Source: Litoditis marina
Lineage: Eukaryota > Nematoda > Chromadorea > Rhabditida > Rhabditidae
NCBI GenBank assembly: GCA_964036275.1
Contig: OZ038433.1
Coordinates: 10,395,048-10,459,047, forward strand
Length of the DNA stretch: 64,000 nucleotides
Reading direction: 5' to 3'
The notes under the pieces are model-generated. The model was not told the DNA's origin and made no database searches. It saw only the letters and a list, made by a program, of their open reading frames with translations. Numbering within the stretch: position 1 is the first letter of the stretch; every line of letters starts with the position of its first letter. The position numbers and the translations under genes were made by a program. This document shows, piece by piece, positions 44,801 to 55,090 of this stretch.

Positions 44801-46274
44801 GTGGCGTCGACGCCCTCCGACACGAGTTCTTCCGGAGAACAGAAGGTGGGCTATAGTTGAAACATTTGAGGAAATCAGTTGTGAACTTTTTCGACAGCTG
44901 TAAAACCACATGCGTAATTTGTATTCGTCTGGTCTAAAATATACTATTGCATTGTTTTATGTGCTGGCTTCAAAGAATGACGATTATGTGCTCCAATCTC
45001 AACGCTTCAGTCCTTTAAACTGCAATACATTCTTCAATTGCAGTTTAAAGGACTGACGCGCCGAGATTGGAGCACATAATCGTCCTACTTTAAATGAGAT
45101 TGATTGGCAGTTTCGAATTATCAGGTCTTTCGAGTCTCCAGTTCAGCTCTAACCCTCTAACCTTTCAGATGTGAATTTCAGTTGAAAGAATACTGACAAT
45201 AGGGCGTGAAGTAACGTATTGTATAGAACAGTTGGTACAAAGGTGTAGTTTATTATGTAAAGATGTGAGAAGTAAAGACGTAATAGTATGTAAAGATGTA
45301 AAAAGATGTAAACATGGATTTATTCCAGTTGAAAGAACTCTGGCAGCTGGTTCATTTGGAGGAGCAGAAGAAGAAAGAACTGCGCGAGTTGACCGAACGC
45401 GTACTACTGGTTGGTTATTTTTTTTTCAGGTGAATTCCATATCTAACCGGGTTTTTAGGTAACCTAACCTTTTTTAATAACCTCTTTTTCAGGTTAGCTC
45501 AGTAGGTAACCGGCATACACCAGCAAGGTTGTCCGAATAGTCAGCGCTTAGTCAGACCTCACTGGTGTATGGTAACCGAATGGTAACCTAAAATGAAAAA
45601 CCGGTTACCTGTTTTTCTAACGCAAAATGTGGTTTTACCGTTACTTCGAACGGTAACCGGATTTTAATTTCAGGTTACTTCCAGGTTACCTACTAAGGTA
45701 ACCTGAAAAAAGGTTACCAAAAAAGGGTTAGGTTACCAGAAAACCCGGTTGTAAAATTGGCCTTTTTTCAAATAAAAAAAAACAGTGAGAAGCTACGAAT
45801 GCTGGTGGACCCTGTTTTACAACACAGGAATTGTTTGCAAGCTAAAGTAATTTTAGCAGAGTGGTTTTTTTTATCTGTTCCAGTTTACGGGTCAATTTTC
45901 TAGTTTCACACCTTATTTTACAAGATATGAGAATACCACAATTAAAATACACTTCAGTTGCGATACTGACTAATGCTCACTTGTTCCGTATTTCGATAGA
46001 CGCATGGTCATTTTTGGGGCTGTCTACCTTTCGGAAACTATGAGCCATGACAAAAAATTATTTTTACATGTTTAGTTACACACTTTTTACACACTTCCAC
46101 ACTTACACAGTTACACACTTCCACTTTTTGGTGTTGCTCATGCTCACTAATGGCGTCCTGAAACGAAACTTTTTCCACGAACGAGATAACATCTTATTGC
46201 AGCTGGAGTCCGACTTGGCGCAGATCCAACATCGTAAGCTGCAGCTGATGTCCGCCTCTCCTCCAGCTCTCTAA
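33091..46274 (+). CDS. U1/matrin-type C2H2 zinc-finger protein with long disordered tail
   Basis: Nineteen exons join in phase to 678 aa: 33091-33141, 33929-34048, 34593-34679, 35051-35163, 35491-35653, 35812-35915, 36395-36439, 36780-36921, 38628-38769, 39099-39186, 39982-40080, 40763-40957, 42045-42183, 42553-42649, 42873-42960, 43901-44033, 44768-44845, 45329-45409 and 46203-46274. The start gives MSYDECLLCKIKF. Two fingers have identical spacing, C-x2-C-x12-H-x5-H: C6, C9, H22, H28 and C42, C45, H58, H64. This is the long-linker U1/matrin type, usually tied to RNA or double-stranded RNA. A basic helix (HRKRRERLRAQ) follows, then a Pro/Gln/Arg-rich region, an RSRSRSRPSS stretch near residue 240, a Lys-rich basic part (300-380), Ser/Thr/Pro-rich acidic parts, and a C-terminal helix (LKELWQLVHLEEQKKKELRE). 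A nuclear RNA-associated role is inferred; I cannot name an orthologue. Exons 8, 10 and 14 rest on weaker splice sites. Confidence 0.82.
33177..33404. mobile_element. Family E palindromic MITE, reverse orientation
   Basis: GGCGGCCAATTACACATGCA to GCATGTGTAAACCGCCG, inverted relative to the 6.8-kb copy and shorter by about 70 bases. It is in intron 1 of the zinc-finger gene. Confidence 0.8.
34711..34834. mobile_element. Family A palindromic MITE, zinc-finger-gene intron 3
   Basis: Complete. It begins 31 bases after the donor of exon 3 at 34680. Confidence 0.8.
35955..36200. repeat. 95-bp direct duplication, 150-base spacing
   Basis: TGTTTACTTGTTGCTAGAGA to TTTCACTTCTTTCCGTT at 35955-36051 recurs at 36105-36201 with two or three changes, in intron 6 of the zinc-finger gene. 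Confidence 0.85.
36955..37118. repeat. Family I repeat, second copy
   Basis: CTCAGAACAAGCGTCGTTGC to CAGTTTCGACCAAACGCG, about 80% alike by eye to the 5.9-kb copy. The first 22 bases also occur in the duplicated wsp-1 polyproline block at 29636 and 29800. Confidence 0.65.
37158..37368. mobile_element. Family D palindromic MITE, zinc-finger-gene intron 8
   Basis: CATACGCCGCCAAGGGATTC to GGCTCTGGTGGTGTATG, with TCGCGACC words in both halves. Confidence 0.75.
37735..37864. mobile_element. Family A palindromic MITE, intron 8, copy 1 of 3
   Basis: Carries a small internal duplication (ACCGCTAACCGCAATAC). It opens a locally duplicated block that repeats at 38067 and 38482. Confidence 0.8.
38067..38190. 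mobile_element. Family A palindromic MITE, intron 8, copy 2 of 3
   Basis: Same flanks as the copy at 37.7 kb: both are followed by TACTATTATTAGACCAGAGA, so they arose by block duplication and not by separate insertion. Confidence 0.8.
38482..38605. mobile_element. Family A palindromic MITE, intron 8, copy 3 of 3
   Basis: Shares the left flank ATAATAATAGTACTTAAAG with copy 2. It ends 22 bases before the exon 9 acceptor of the zinc-finger gene. Confidence 0.8.
38786..39092. repeat. 300-base CT-rich tract in intron 9
   Basis: Nearly continuous CT dinucleotides and CTCTCTCTTTCTC variants run from 16 bases after the exon 9 donor to the exon 10 acceptor. The whole 329-base intron is pyrimidine-rich. 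Confidence 0.9.
39385..39612. mobile_element. Family C-related GTTAAC palindromic repeat
   Basis: GGCGAATTCTTTATTTAACC opens and CCTTGTGGAATTGGCCA closes. The interior alternates AACCGGGTTAAC and GGTTAACG words. A near match lies at 56.1 kb. Confidence 0.65.
39740..39900. repeat. Family F repeat, zinc-finger-gene intron 10
   Basis: GGCCTTCGCGTAACCTA, a 19-C run, then ATGCACGCGTGCAACTTGTG and GTCAGCC. Confidence 0.55.
40097..40220. mobile_element. Family A palindromic MITE, intron 11
   Basis: Starts 16 bases after the exon 11 donor (40081) and runs to CCTTATCTAA, a mutated terminus. A family C fragment starts immediately after it. Confidence 0.75.
40222..40335. repeat. Family C GGTAACC repeat, fragment
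   Basis: Left arm ATTCTATATCCAACCGGGTT followed by a shortened right side. It abuts a family A copy. Confidence 0.5.
40971..41045. repeat. Family C GGTAACC repeat, left-arm fragment
   Basis: GGCCAATTCTATATGTAACC and GGTAACCTAACCGG, starting 14 bases after the exon 12 donor of the zinc-finger gene. Confidence 0.55.
41850..42003. repeat. GAGACGCAGA palindromic repeat (family H), zinc-finger-gene intron
   Basis: A short compact copy: GAGAGAGTGTGCAGGTCAGA at 41889 and TGACCTGCATGCTCTCTCG at 41944, with TTGGCCAGC/GCTGGCCAA at the outer ends. It ends 40 bases before the exon 13 acceptor. Fragments also occur at 18180-18215, 47285-47335, 54440-54500 and 58660-58700. Confidence 0.7.
42262..42312 (+). 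pseudogene. Partial copy of zinc-finger-gene exon 13 with its donor
   Basis: AACGATAGTGCCGATATGAA and the following donor GTGGGAGCATAGATTCA repeat the end of exon 13 (42150-42199) about 119 bases later. The copy is preceded by CCTTAGGGCATTC instead of an acceptor, so it is probably not used. Confidence 0.6.
42969..43183. mobile_element. Family D palindromic MITE beside the exon 15 donor
   Basis: CATACACCGCCAAGGCCTCT to TCCTTGGCGGTGTATG. It starts 8 bases after the donor of exon 15 of the zinc-finger gene. Confidence 0.8.
43705..43843. repeat. TCGAG-rich palindromic repeat (family G)
   Basis: Ends AGGGTTGTTAAAGTCGAACT and TCGATTAACAACCCT form inverted termini around dense ACTCGAA/TTCGAGT words. 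It lies in an intron of the zinc-finger gene. Confidence 0.75.
44157..44205 (+). pseudogene. Partial copy of zinc-finger-gene exon 16
   Basis: CCAGAGTCCCGGCCAAACCC and the bases after it repeat the end of exon 16 (43995-44033) with several substitutions and no donor. It lies about 165 bases downstream of its source. Confidence 0.55.
44969..45093. mobile_element. Family A palindromic MITE, near-perfect arms
   Basis: Arms ATGTGCTCCAATCTCAACGC and its inverse match almost fully. GTGCTCC replaces the usual GTGGTCC in both arms, so both halves share one derived change. Confidence 0.8.
45427..45760. mobile_element. Family C GGTAACC palindromic MITE, full copy
   Basis: Opens GAATTCCATATCTAACCGGG and closes ACCCGGTTGTAAAATTGGCC. 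Dense GGTAACCT / AGGTTACC words make nearly the whole element a hairpin. A family B element is inserted within it. Confidence 0.75.
45514..45571. mobile_element. Internally deleted family B MITE nested in a family C element
   Basis: Both termini are intact (CATACACCAGCAAGGTTGTC and CAGACCTCACTGGTGTATG) but the middle is gone, leaving 58 bp. GGTAACCG lies on both sides, so it interrupted the family C repeat at 45427-45760. Confidence 0.8.
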
Positions 46275-46275
46275 C

Positions 46276-47983
46276 TCTCTCCGCTCTCTAACTATCTCTC
46301 CATGTGACTAGTGATTAGGCTTGACCATTTACGGAAAGTTGTGATGGTGCAATTCTTTTCATAATGTTCCAGAACGAAGTGTACATCTCACAATACAAAG
46401 CGTAATATGTTCCGTATTGGAAAATTACACTTTCGTTTCAAAACAGAACATAGAATAGAGTAGTCAATTCACGATTGAACACGTGACTTTTCACGTTGCA
46501 AGTTAGTTGTGGAGTTCCAATTGGACATTTGGGCCAGTTACAATGTTTTCTAAATGGACAAATCTTACCCGGTCCTGCCACCCCCCCCCCCCCCCCCCCT
46601 CTTCCCCCTTCGGACCACCCGCGCGAAAAGCCGCCGGAAGTGCGCCCGGCCACTCGCATTTCCGCGTGGTGCCACCTGCACTTTTTCCCGTGTCTACCGT
46701 AGTCGTTTGCGTTTCCTCCTTGTCTGGTGATCTCCATTTTCTCGCTGTCTCCTTAAAAAAGGACCATAATGTGGACCAATATCGTGTCAACGGTCCTCTA
46801 AACTGCAATTGAAAAATGTATTGCAGTTTAAAGGACTGAACCGTTGCGATTGGACCACATAATCGTCCCTCTTTAACTGGCAGTTTCATTCTTCATTTTG
46901 CTACCTAAGAATTGGTTTAGTTATTCGATGTTTCAAATGTTGTTATCTCCCATCGTTTAGTATAGTTCCCGAATAGGCTGTAGTTGGTTAGTTAGTTGAA
47001 GTCTGGATCTGATACCCTGCTACGTTATCACGTATTCGGTACAAATTGTTGGTTATTACATGTTAGAGGTTCAACTCGGTGCAAATCATAGAATTGTTAC
47101 AACTATTTTGGCGTTAATTGTACAGCTTCTTAGTTTTATCATTCTGGCACGTTTCCGTACACATTTTACGTTTATTTTGCACGTTTCGTTGATGTTTATC
47201 GCGTAGATTTTGGTCTTGCCTAATTGTTGATGTATTGCCGACTATTTTGATGTAGTATGTAGTTTGATAGCAGTCAGACAGTGACTAGAGATCACTGTAT
47301 CACACGAGACGCAGACAGCCTTCAATCTGTACACTATAGTAGCAGGCAAACCTATTTGATATGATTGTTTATAGAAGAGTTATGTAGTTTCTCGCTAGTC
47401 CCACCTTAACACAGGAGAAGTACTGGTTTACCACCGAACTACTACTTTCTCAGTCATACCAAAAGTATAGTTTGGTAGGAAATCTGATGTTTTCTCTAGT
47501 GTCAGTGAACGTTTTGTTGTATTTGAGGATGGTCTTTTGTGTCCTACCTCCCCTCCCCCGACCTATCTCGCTTTTATCATGTGACCGCCAGTTATTGTTT
47601 ACGATTATATTGTTGTTTTCCTATTTGAATAGTAAACATGCGCATGCCTCTGTGTTACGAAGTTCTGACATTGTAGCAAACCAGAATTATTATCTTATCT
47701 TTCGGTTATAATCTGTGTGCTTGATTAATCGTCTTGTTGTCGCCTGTTTTTGACATCGAAGGTAATGTTGACAGAGATCAAAGTACAGTCACCAAAGTAC
47801 AATTTGAACTCGAATGGACTATTAGGTACAATTGAAATAGTTTTCTACGTTAGTATAAGTGTAGGAGCACATGGGTGGTAGTAGTGGGCTCTAGAACCAA
47901 ACAGTAGCAGCATTTTCTTGAAACTAATTTCAATTTACGAATATTTTACTTTTACCCCCCCCCCCCCCACCATTCAACTTACA
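46276..47983. other. No gene seen between zinc-finger gene and repeats
   Basis: Apart from a family A copy, a 19-C run at 46580 and a family H fragment near 47285, this holds AT-rich DNA without paired splice signals. It probably includes the 3' UTR of the zinc-finger gene, but I see no clear AATAAA close to the stop codon. Confidence 0.45.
46753..46875. mobile_element. Family A palindromic MITE, downstream of the zinc-finger gene
   Basis: TTAAAAAAGGACCATAATGT to CGTCCCTCTTTAA, 480 bases after the stop codon at 46274. Confidence 0.75.
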
Positions 47984-48127
47984 GGTGAATTCTTTATCTA
48001 ACCGGGTTTTTAGGTAACCTAACCCTTTTCGGGTTACTTTCAGGTTACCTTTCAAGAAAACCTCAAGAATAGGTTACCGAAAAAGGGTTAGGTTACCTAA
48101 AAACCCGGTTAGTTGTAGAATTGGCCC
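47984..48127. mobile_element. Family C GGTAACC palindromic MITE, short copy
   Basis: GGTGAATTCTTTATCTAACC to AACCCGGTTAGTTGTAGAAT then TGGCC. It sits between the zinc-finger gene and nprt-1. Confidence 0.75.
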
Positions 48128-48129
48128 AA

Positions 48130-49990
48130 CTTACATTAAATATGAATTTTTCGATGTTCTGAATCTGATATCTATAGTATGGTATCACCTTGCCCCCAGT
48201 TTTAATTTTTGTGTCGTAAGGCTACATCTTAGAATTGAATCGAAACTAAAAAGGCGATAAACCAGCTTTGTATGGGTTCAACCTTCCGGATATACACAAT
48301 TTTCTATTCATACTCGAGTCTGATCTATGAGTTTCACCTTTATTCACGTGTTTTACACGTGAGCACAGCTACTTAATCGCTGTACTTGAGCAATTAGTCT
48401 CGCTTTAGCCGATCATTATTTTTGTTCTATTTTTTGCATAAATAATCGGATAAAGAGGAGCGATAGTGTTGAAAAGGGGTCTGTCCACTGCCCTATAGAT
48501 AAGCCACGTAGTTGCATATTACCGACCCCAAATATGAAACGGTTTCACGTAACTCACGTTCTTTCACGTGTGATAACGTTAGGTTTTCTTTCACTTGTCA
48601 TCACGTTTTTTTTGCAGTCTTAGGTAAAAGGTTCTTGATGAAGCATTCATTGGGATTTGGGTTACAGTATAATTTTCGCAATTCACCCTATTTTACTGGA
48701 AAATTCTAAATATACTTTTAAGAAATAATAAAGTTTGAGATTTCTGGTGTTTACTAATAATAAAGTAGTCTGATGATGTAAACCTTTGTTTTCCGTTCTT
48801 CTCATGTTTTATTGAAATGACGAATGAAAACTTTAACAAAGACACTTTCGAAACCAACAATTCAAACCAGGCAGCTAGATTATTTAATGAAATGTCTAAC
48901 ATTATTGACATTGCCTACTTTCTGTTGATGTTTTTCATCTGATGTACCATTTACTTTTTTTTTCGAAATAGTTTGCAGCAACAACCTTTGAAAGAAGCCA
49001 TGGTGTCACTTTTGAAAGGAAACCGAGTGAAACTAACCACCTCTCGCATTTGCAAACTTTCCTCGGAACAAGCACGAAGTTAAGCAGCTAGATTACTTGA
49101 TGGCTTGATTTACGAAGTAACTAAGTTGATGCTTTTTTGAAAGTTCTTCTTTTTATTCACTTAGTTTTCTTAGATTTGGCTATCTTTATTCTGTAGCAAA
49201 ATCATGCAATTTTAATACAACGTAAAACCCTTTTTGAAACGAATGAAAAATTTGTCGGAACTTAATGGTGTGTGATGTTGCTCCAGGCATTACGTGACTT
49301 TTCTCATTTCCTGCTCGCATGCTTTTTATGTCTGGCAACGATCGTCATTCGTTTATCCCTATCATTATCCTATCCTATATCTTATCCTTCGATAATAACT
49401 TTTTTCTAGATTGCCCTCTCCCACATATAACCCTCTTTAGCACGGCAACCCCTCTCTCCTTCATCTTTCCGATCTCACAAAGATAACACTTTTTTCTCTC
49501 TTATTTTTCCCATTTTTGCACTGTTATTTCTCGTTTGTAACTTGAAGGTCTTTTATAGTCTTTAATGAATGAATGTAAAAAGTTATAGCCTCATGTGGTC
49601 ACACATGTTTAGATTGGTACTATTGTGGAACGCGCGTGTGTAAGCTCAGCTCTAAAAGCGTGTTTTCAACAACGGTACTAATCTAAACATAATTTGAAAC
49701 AAAGCTATCAGTTTTGAAGTTCCTTCATATTAATTTGTTTGATGCACTATAAAGTGCGCTAAACGAGAAAAAAAAACGAAACACAGAATTATTTGGATAC
49801 AGTTGATAGATGATCTAATAATTCTTTAGTGCAGTTGTAGAAACGTAGCATATTGAAGTTACTGAATTCGTATCACACTTTTCGGTTTCTCCTATTTCAA
49901 ATTTTCTCAAACTTTCCTCATCTTGCTTCTTCTATGCTTCTTTCCTCTGCCCACTTTCGCTGTTCTAAGCTAACATATATTTCCCCACTT
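48130..49990. other. No gene seen upstream of nprt-1
   Basis: AT-rich, with several CACGTGA words at 48355, 48540-48570 and an AATAAA at about 48728. The last 600 bases become pyrimidine-rich ahead of the nprt-1 acceptor. It may contain the nprt-1 promoter, not resolved. Confidence 0.4.
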
Positions 49991-50021
49991 TTTTCAGAGA
50001 AAGTCAAGGAGAAAGGGAAAA
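49991..50021 (+). promoter_or_regulatory. Candidate spliced-leader acceptor for nprt-1
   Basis: TTTTCAG ends at 49997 after a pyrimidine-rich run, and the first ATG is 24 bases later at 50022. The spacing resembles the other proposed leaders in this window. Confidence 0.5.
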
Positions 50022-53000
50022 ATGACGTTCGTGCTCCGGTCGGGTGAGATTTGACACTTTTCTGGCTCTAACTGTACTTACTCGTAGATAGATCATTTAG
50101 TCACGTGATCTGATTTAGTGACGTTTCACGTGATCAGTCACGTGATCAGCTAATTTCTTCACGTAATATCCAGTCACTTTTCACGTGACTACTTGAACTA
50201 CTGTGGTATGTACTGTTGAAAGTGTGCTTGTTTTCTCTTTAAATAATTTGATGCTGAGGAGATTCCGCATGTGGTCATGACAAATCCTGCATGCAGAATT
50301 AGAAAATGAGCTACAGATATAGTCTCTACCCATAGCACAGTAAGGTCCTACTGTTCGACAGAAAGTAGTCTGTTTCTAGATTTAAACACGTGGAAAATAA
50401 TGATTTTTCACCAAATGAAGACAAATTTTCTCGTTTTCTGCGAAAAAGTAGTCCGTTTTTCGATTGTTTCCTGGATATTCGGACAACTTTACGGGGGTAC
50501 GTCTTTACTATTCTCACGTTTACTCCACGCGGTACAGAAACGTGTCTATGTCTCTCCTAACACGTGATCTCTAACCATCTTCTAACCATTTTTGTGGGTG
50601 GCAGAGTGTGGAAGTCGTATTAGTGACACACGGCTGTACAAGATTTATTTTTTCATATTTTGGCCTGACTTAAATTACAAAATAGCTTGAGCATTTCCAT
50701 TTTATACGCCTCTTTTACCTTCCAATCCTTGTAAGAATTGAGCAAGTTTGGATCGGCTTCTCTTTTCACTTGTTAATTTTTGATCTACGTGTAGTTCAGA
50801 AGCTATTGTCGTCAGTAGTATTGTGCATGTTCTTCATTCATTTTCAATTGTAAAATTTCAAACGCTGCAAATTTTGTAAGAGCACGAAAAATGATGTGTT
50901 CTGGTCAAGAATTTCTTCGTTCCGAAAGTACAACACCATTTTTAGTTCATCGTGGTGTGGGGGTGAAAGTAACAAGTACTACAAGTAATAGGTTTTTAAA
51001 TATCGAGTTTTGTTGAAAGTGTGTATTGCAAGTGGTTTCAATGGTTAACACATGTTTCGTTTCATCGCTTGCAAACGGCGGCTTTTTGTTGATTTCAAAA
51101 GGGGGCGGGGCGAGTGGGATGAGTCATGTTGTCTAGAGACTCTTTTCATTCATAGTAACAGTTTGCGCTCTCACTTCGAAAACATTTACTCTACTTTGCT
51201 TCGTTAAACGTTCCTATAACGAAAGTTGTCAAGTATTCAAACTTTTTGCTGAGTAATCGTAGTTTGTAGTTGGAAGAGAAGTGGAAATGGCATGTACAGA
51301 CTGCTCGAAAGTTTCTCAAGATCATACTGTGAATTTTGTATCTGTGAATAAACGTCTGCAGTAGACTGTACTCAAAAGTGGAGATTGAAAATAGAACTAG
51401 AACTTTTCGATAGATTGTAGATATTCGGGAATAGATAATAGTGGGATAAATCTTTCCTGAACACATTTTGAAAACGAACTGGTGTAATTTTGAACAAAAT
51501 TTTGAACCTATATTGGCGGAACTCTTCAATACCCCTATTTTTGTAGCCAGGATATCTGTGTTTTTATGGGAGCGCCCTGTTTTGTAGGAATCTAAACAAT
51601 TTGCTCGGAATTAATAGCATTACTGTTTTTATCACAATAGGAGAAATATCTGTAAATCTAATACAATTTGTGTTTAACAAGCCTTGAAATCCCGCTTTAT
51701 ATTGTGCGGTAACTCAACTATCGTCTAACTAGTGGTGCGGGCATGTGTGCTTGAATTGTGTTGGTGGTTGTGATCTAGGTACGGTGTTTCCATATTTTCG
51801 CTGTGTATAATATTATTGATTTTTCTAGAATCACAGAACGGTCTGTGCGAAAACGGTCTCCACATGAACGGACAGGACTCTCTCGTGCAACCGCTTCTGA
51901 CGGACTTCTATCAGGTGGGGGTAAATAATCGATAACCATGCAAATGATGTGTATTGATTGATTTTCACAATACTCGAGTATATCGGTGGTTCAATCGATT
52001 ATCCTGATAATTATGCGTATCTATACGGGTAGTTCTAGAGAAAGCAGACAGAAGTTTCAAAGAATTTGTCCTGCTTTGTGTCTAGTGTGAGCAATATTTA
52101 TGGTTTCGAAGCAAGTTCGAAGATCAGAGTACAGAGATCAGACAGAGATCAGAATTGGTTTAATTCTGTAGCAGTAATGTAGCAAACTTTCGACAGGGTC
52201 ATTTCACACTTTTTCTAGACGTACAGTTTTTAAATGGTTTTCCAATTCAAGTAAAGAATTGGAATATTACTTTGTTCTGGCTTGGTTTTTGTTGCGCTAT
52301 AGATCATCTAACAACACTGTTCCTTGCCATACTGTACCCGTATTTTCATCTGTGTTTCAGTTGACCATGTGCTATGCATATTGGAAGTCGGGTTCGCATG
52401 ATGAGCCAGCCGTTTTCGACCTTTTCTTCCGCAAAAATCCATTCCAGGCAGGTTTCAGAAAGTTTTGTTTTGATTAGTATAAATCGTTTTTTAATTACAT
52501 AGGTGAAAAGTCTCGGGACTTTCCGGCCCTGAAAGGGAGATTACAGCGGAAAAATCGCGGGCCAAAAAGAAAACATTCCGGATTGCAATTATTCCTATAC
52601 ATTTGACCTGAGTAATGATAATAATAGTGATAATATTACTCATACCAGTGATGATAATAACCTACTAAAAAGTAGTAATAATGTTTGATCGATAATAATG
52701 ATGTAAATGTATTCATATGATATTTTCAGGGTGAATTCACGGTGTTTGCCGGCCTTGAGGATTGTCTCCGTTTCGTGGAAACATTCAAATTCTCACAAAG
52801 TGGTTAGTAAGCATAGATAACTACGTTCAAAAAATAAAGTAGGACCAAAGGTGAACTGAGAAGCTGGCTGCAATTCAGGAGCAGTCGGGAGAAAATGAAT
52901 GTTACACGGTAGAAGTTCATCTAACAGACGATCTCGTGAGAATGGTCTAGCTTCAAAGGAGCCCAGTGGTCAAGTGGTTAGCGTTCGGCGGTTTCGCTCC

Positions 53001-54520
53001 ACAGAACCCGGGTTCGATTCCCGCTGGCCGCGGTATCTGTCTGGCGGACCGCATGAGCTGGTAACAAAGCTCACCCATGCTTATCTCCACCCCCACGGAC
53101 CGTACTTCTACGGTTGATTGTGATAAAGTTGTTAATCGAGTTCAAAATTTCATGAATTTTCGAGTTTGGCGAAAAATCGGAATTTTTTTTAGTTTCGTCG
53201 AGAAAAAATCGAGTTGAGTCGAGTTTCGAATTCGACTTTAACAACAATTATATGTGATTTGTGTGTTATTATGCAATTCTTCAGTGATTGTGGTTGTGAC
53301 CAGTCACGAAAAACTAAGTAACAGTTACGAAAAACAGTTTCAGACCTGGATTTCATCCGCAAGATAATGCCGTCGGACGCGGACCCGGCCTTCTTCGACT
53401 ATTTGGCCAAAATGGACTGCAGTCGCATCCAGATCAATGCCGTACCCGAAGGTTTTTGACATTTTATTTCTATTTTCATCTGTTGGAGATTTGTCATATC
53501 ACGCTATCACACGTGTCACGTGACTATCACGTGCATGAGGCTGGGTGAGCGTTTCCGAACCTTTCTACTTTTTCATTCAGGATCGTATCACGTAACATTA
53601 TACGTGTCACGTGGAAATCACGTGCACAACGTGTACCTTAATCGTTGTATTTATTCCACGAGTACGTGAGAGAATTTAGCTTTGCATCGCGAAATTGCTA
53701 ATTTATATGATGTTAGCGAACAGGAGTTCGTTTCTTGTCTGACACAGCTCTAGTGGAGTATGATTAAAGGAGACCGGAACACAACTTGAGCAAGTTTTGT
53801 TTCGGGCTGCTTTTAAGTGTATTGAGATCTGCTTTTAAGTGTATTGAGATCTGCTTTTAAGTGTATTGAGATCTGCTTTTAAGTGTATTGAGATCTGCTT
53901 TTAAGTGTATTGAGATCTGCTTTTAAGTGTATTGAGATCAGAGAGCACAAATAACTCGTATATTAGTTTGATCAGTCCACGTGACATTCACATGACAATG
54001 CCGCGCGACACGCAACGCGTCCAGTCAAAAGTAGGATACAGCAGCTTTACGAGAAACCATGTTGCTCTCCGGTCTCCTTTAAGTGGCATTGTAGTTGTGA
54101 GTTGAAGGCAGCCTTAAATTTCGAACAATAGAAATGGATCCCTCGACACGTTTGCACGTTGTCCGTGACTATTCTATGTTCTTCACCTATAATTCTCCAA
54201 TCTTAAATAATAGTAGTTAGTAGTGCTTTTCCTCTACCATTGGGAACTTGTTTAGTATATTAGTGTTTATTATATTCATATATTCCATTCCATCCAGGTT
54301 CGGTGGTGTTCCCGAAGGTTCCGCTGATCACCATCGAGGGCCCGTTGGCCGTCTGCCAGCTGATGGAGACCACCTTCCTCAACCTAATCAACTACGCCAG
54401 TCTCGTCGCAACCAACGCGTCGCGGTTCAGACAGGTAAGGCGAGAGAGCATGGAGGTCGAGGAGACGCAGACAGTCCATTCCGCCTCTATTTGATCTGTA
54501 CACTAACTCTTTTTCTCGTT

Positions 54521-54607
<87 letters not shown>

Positions 54608-55041
54608 CATTCTGCGATTAGTTTTGACTATCATGCTACAAAAGCCGGCTTGTCATGCCGGAGAAACGCTGCGAGCTGGTTAAAGAACAACTTCACCAAG
54701 CAGGGTACTGTAGGGGATGAGACGACCAATTCGTAGGGGTATGATGACAGCTTCATTGGAACATTACAATTCGCAAGGGGCAAATTCAGATGTCTTTGTG
54801 ATTTCCTTGCTTCGTTGGAAAGGAAGATATAGTGGGTGCCAATATTATAAATTTCTGCCTCTCGCCGGAATCGAACCTGCGAGCAAAAGATTTGTAGAAG
54901 GGCGCGATAACCACTGCGCAATTAGTGCACCTAACCGGCAAGCTTCGGAATCAAAGACATGCGTGCGTACACAGAGGAAAATGAGATATACAGTACCCTC
55001 CCGCCTTTCCGTTGGCGACGACTATAGACTAGTTCGTGGCA

Positions 55042-55090
<49 letters not shown>

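Noticed and set aside
52950..53030. A functional tRNA gene
   Set aside because: A and B box words are present, but the acceptor stem does not pair and the T stem is mismatched; a tRNA-derived repeat fits better.
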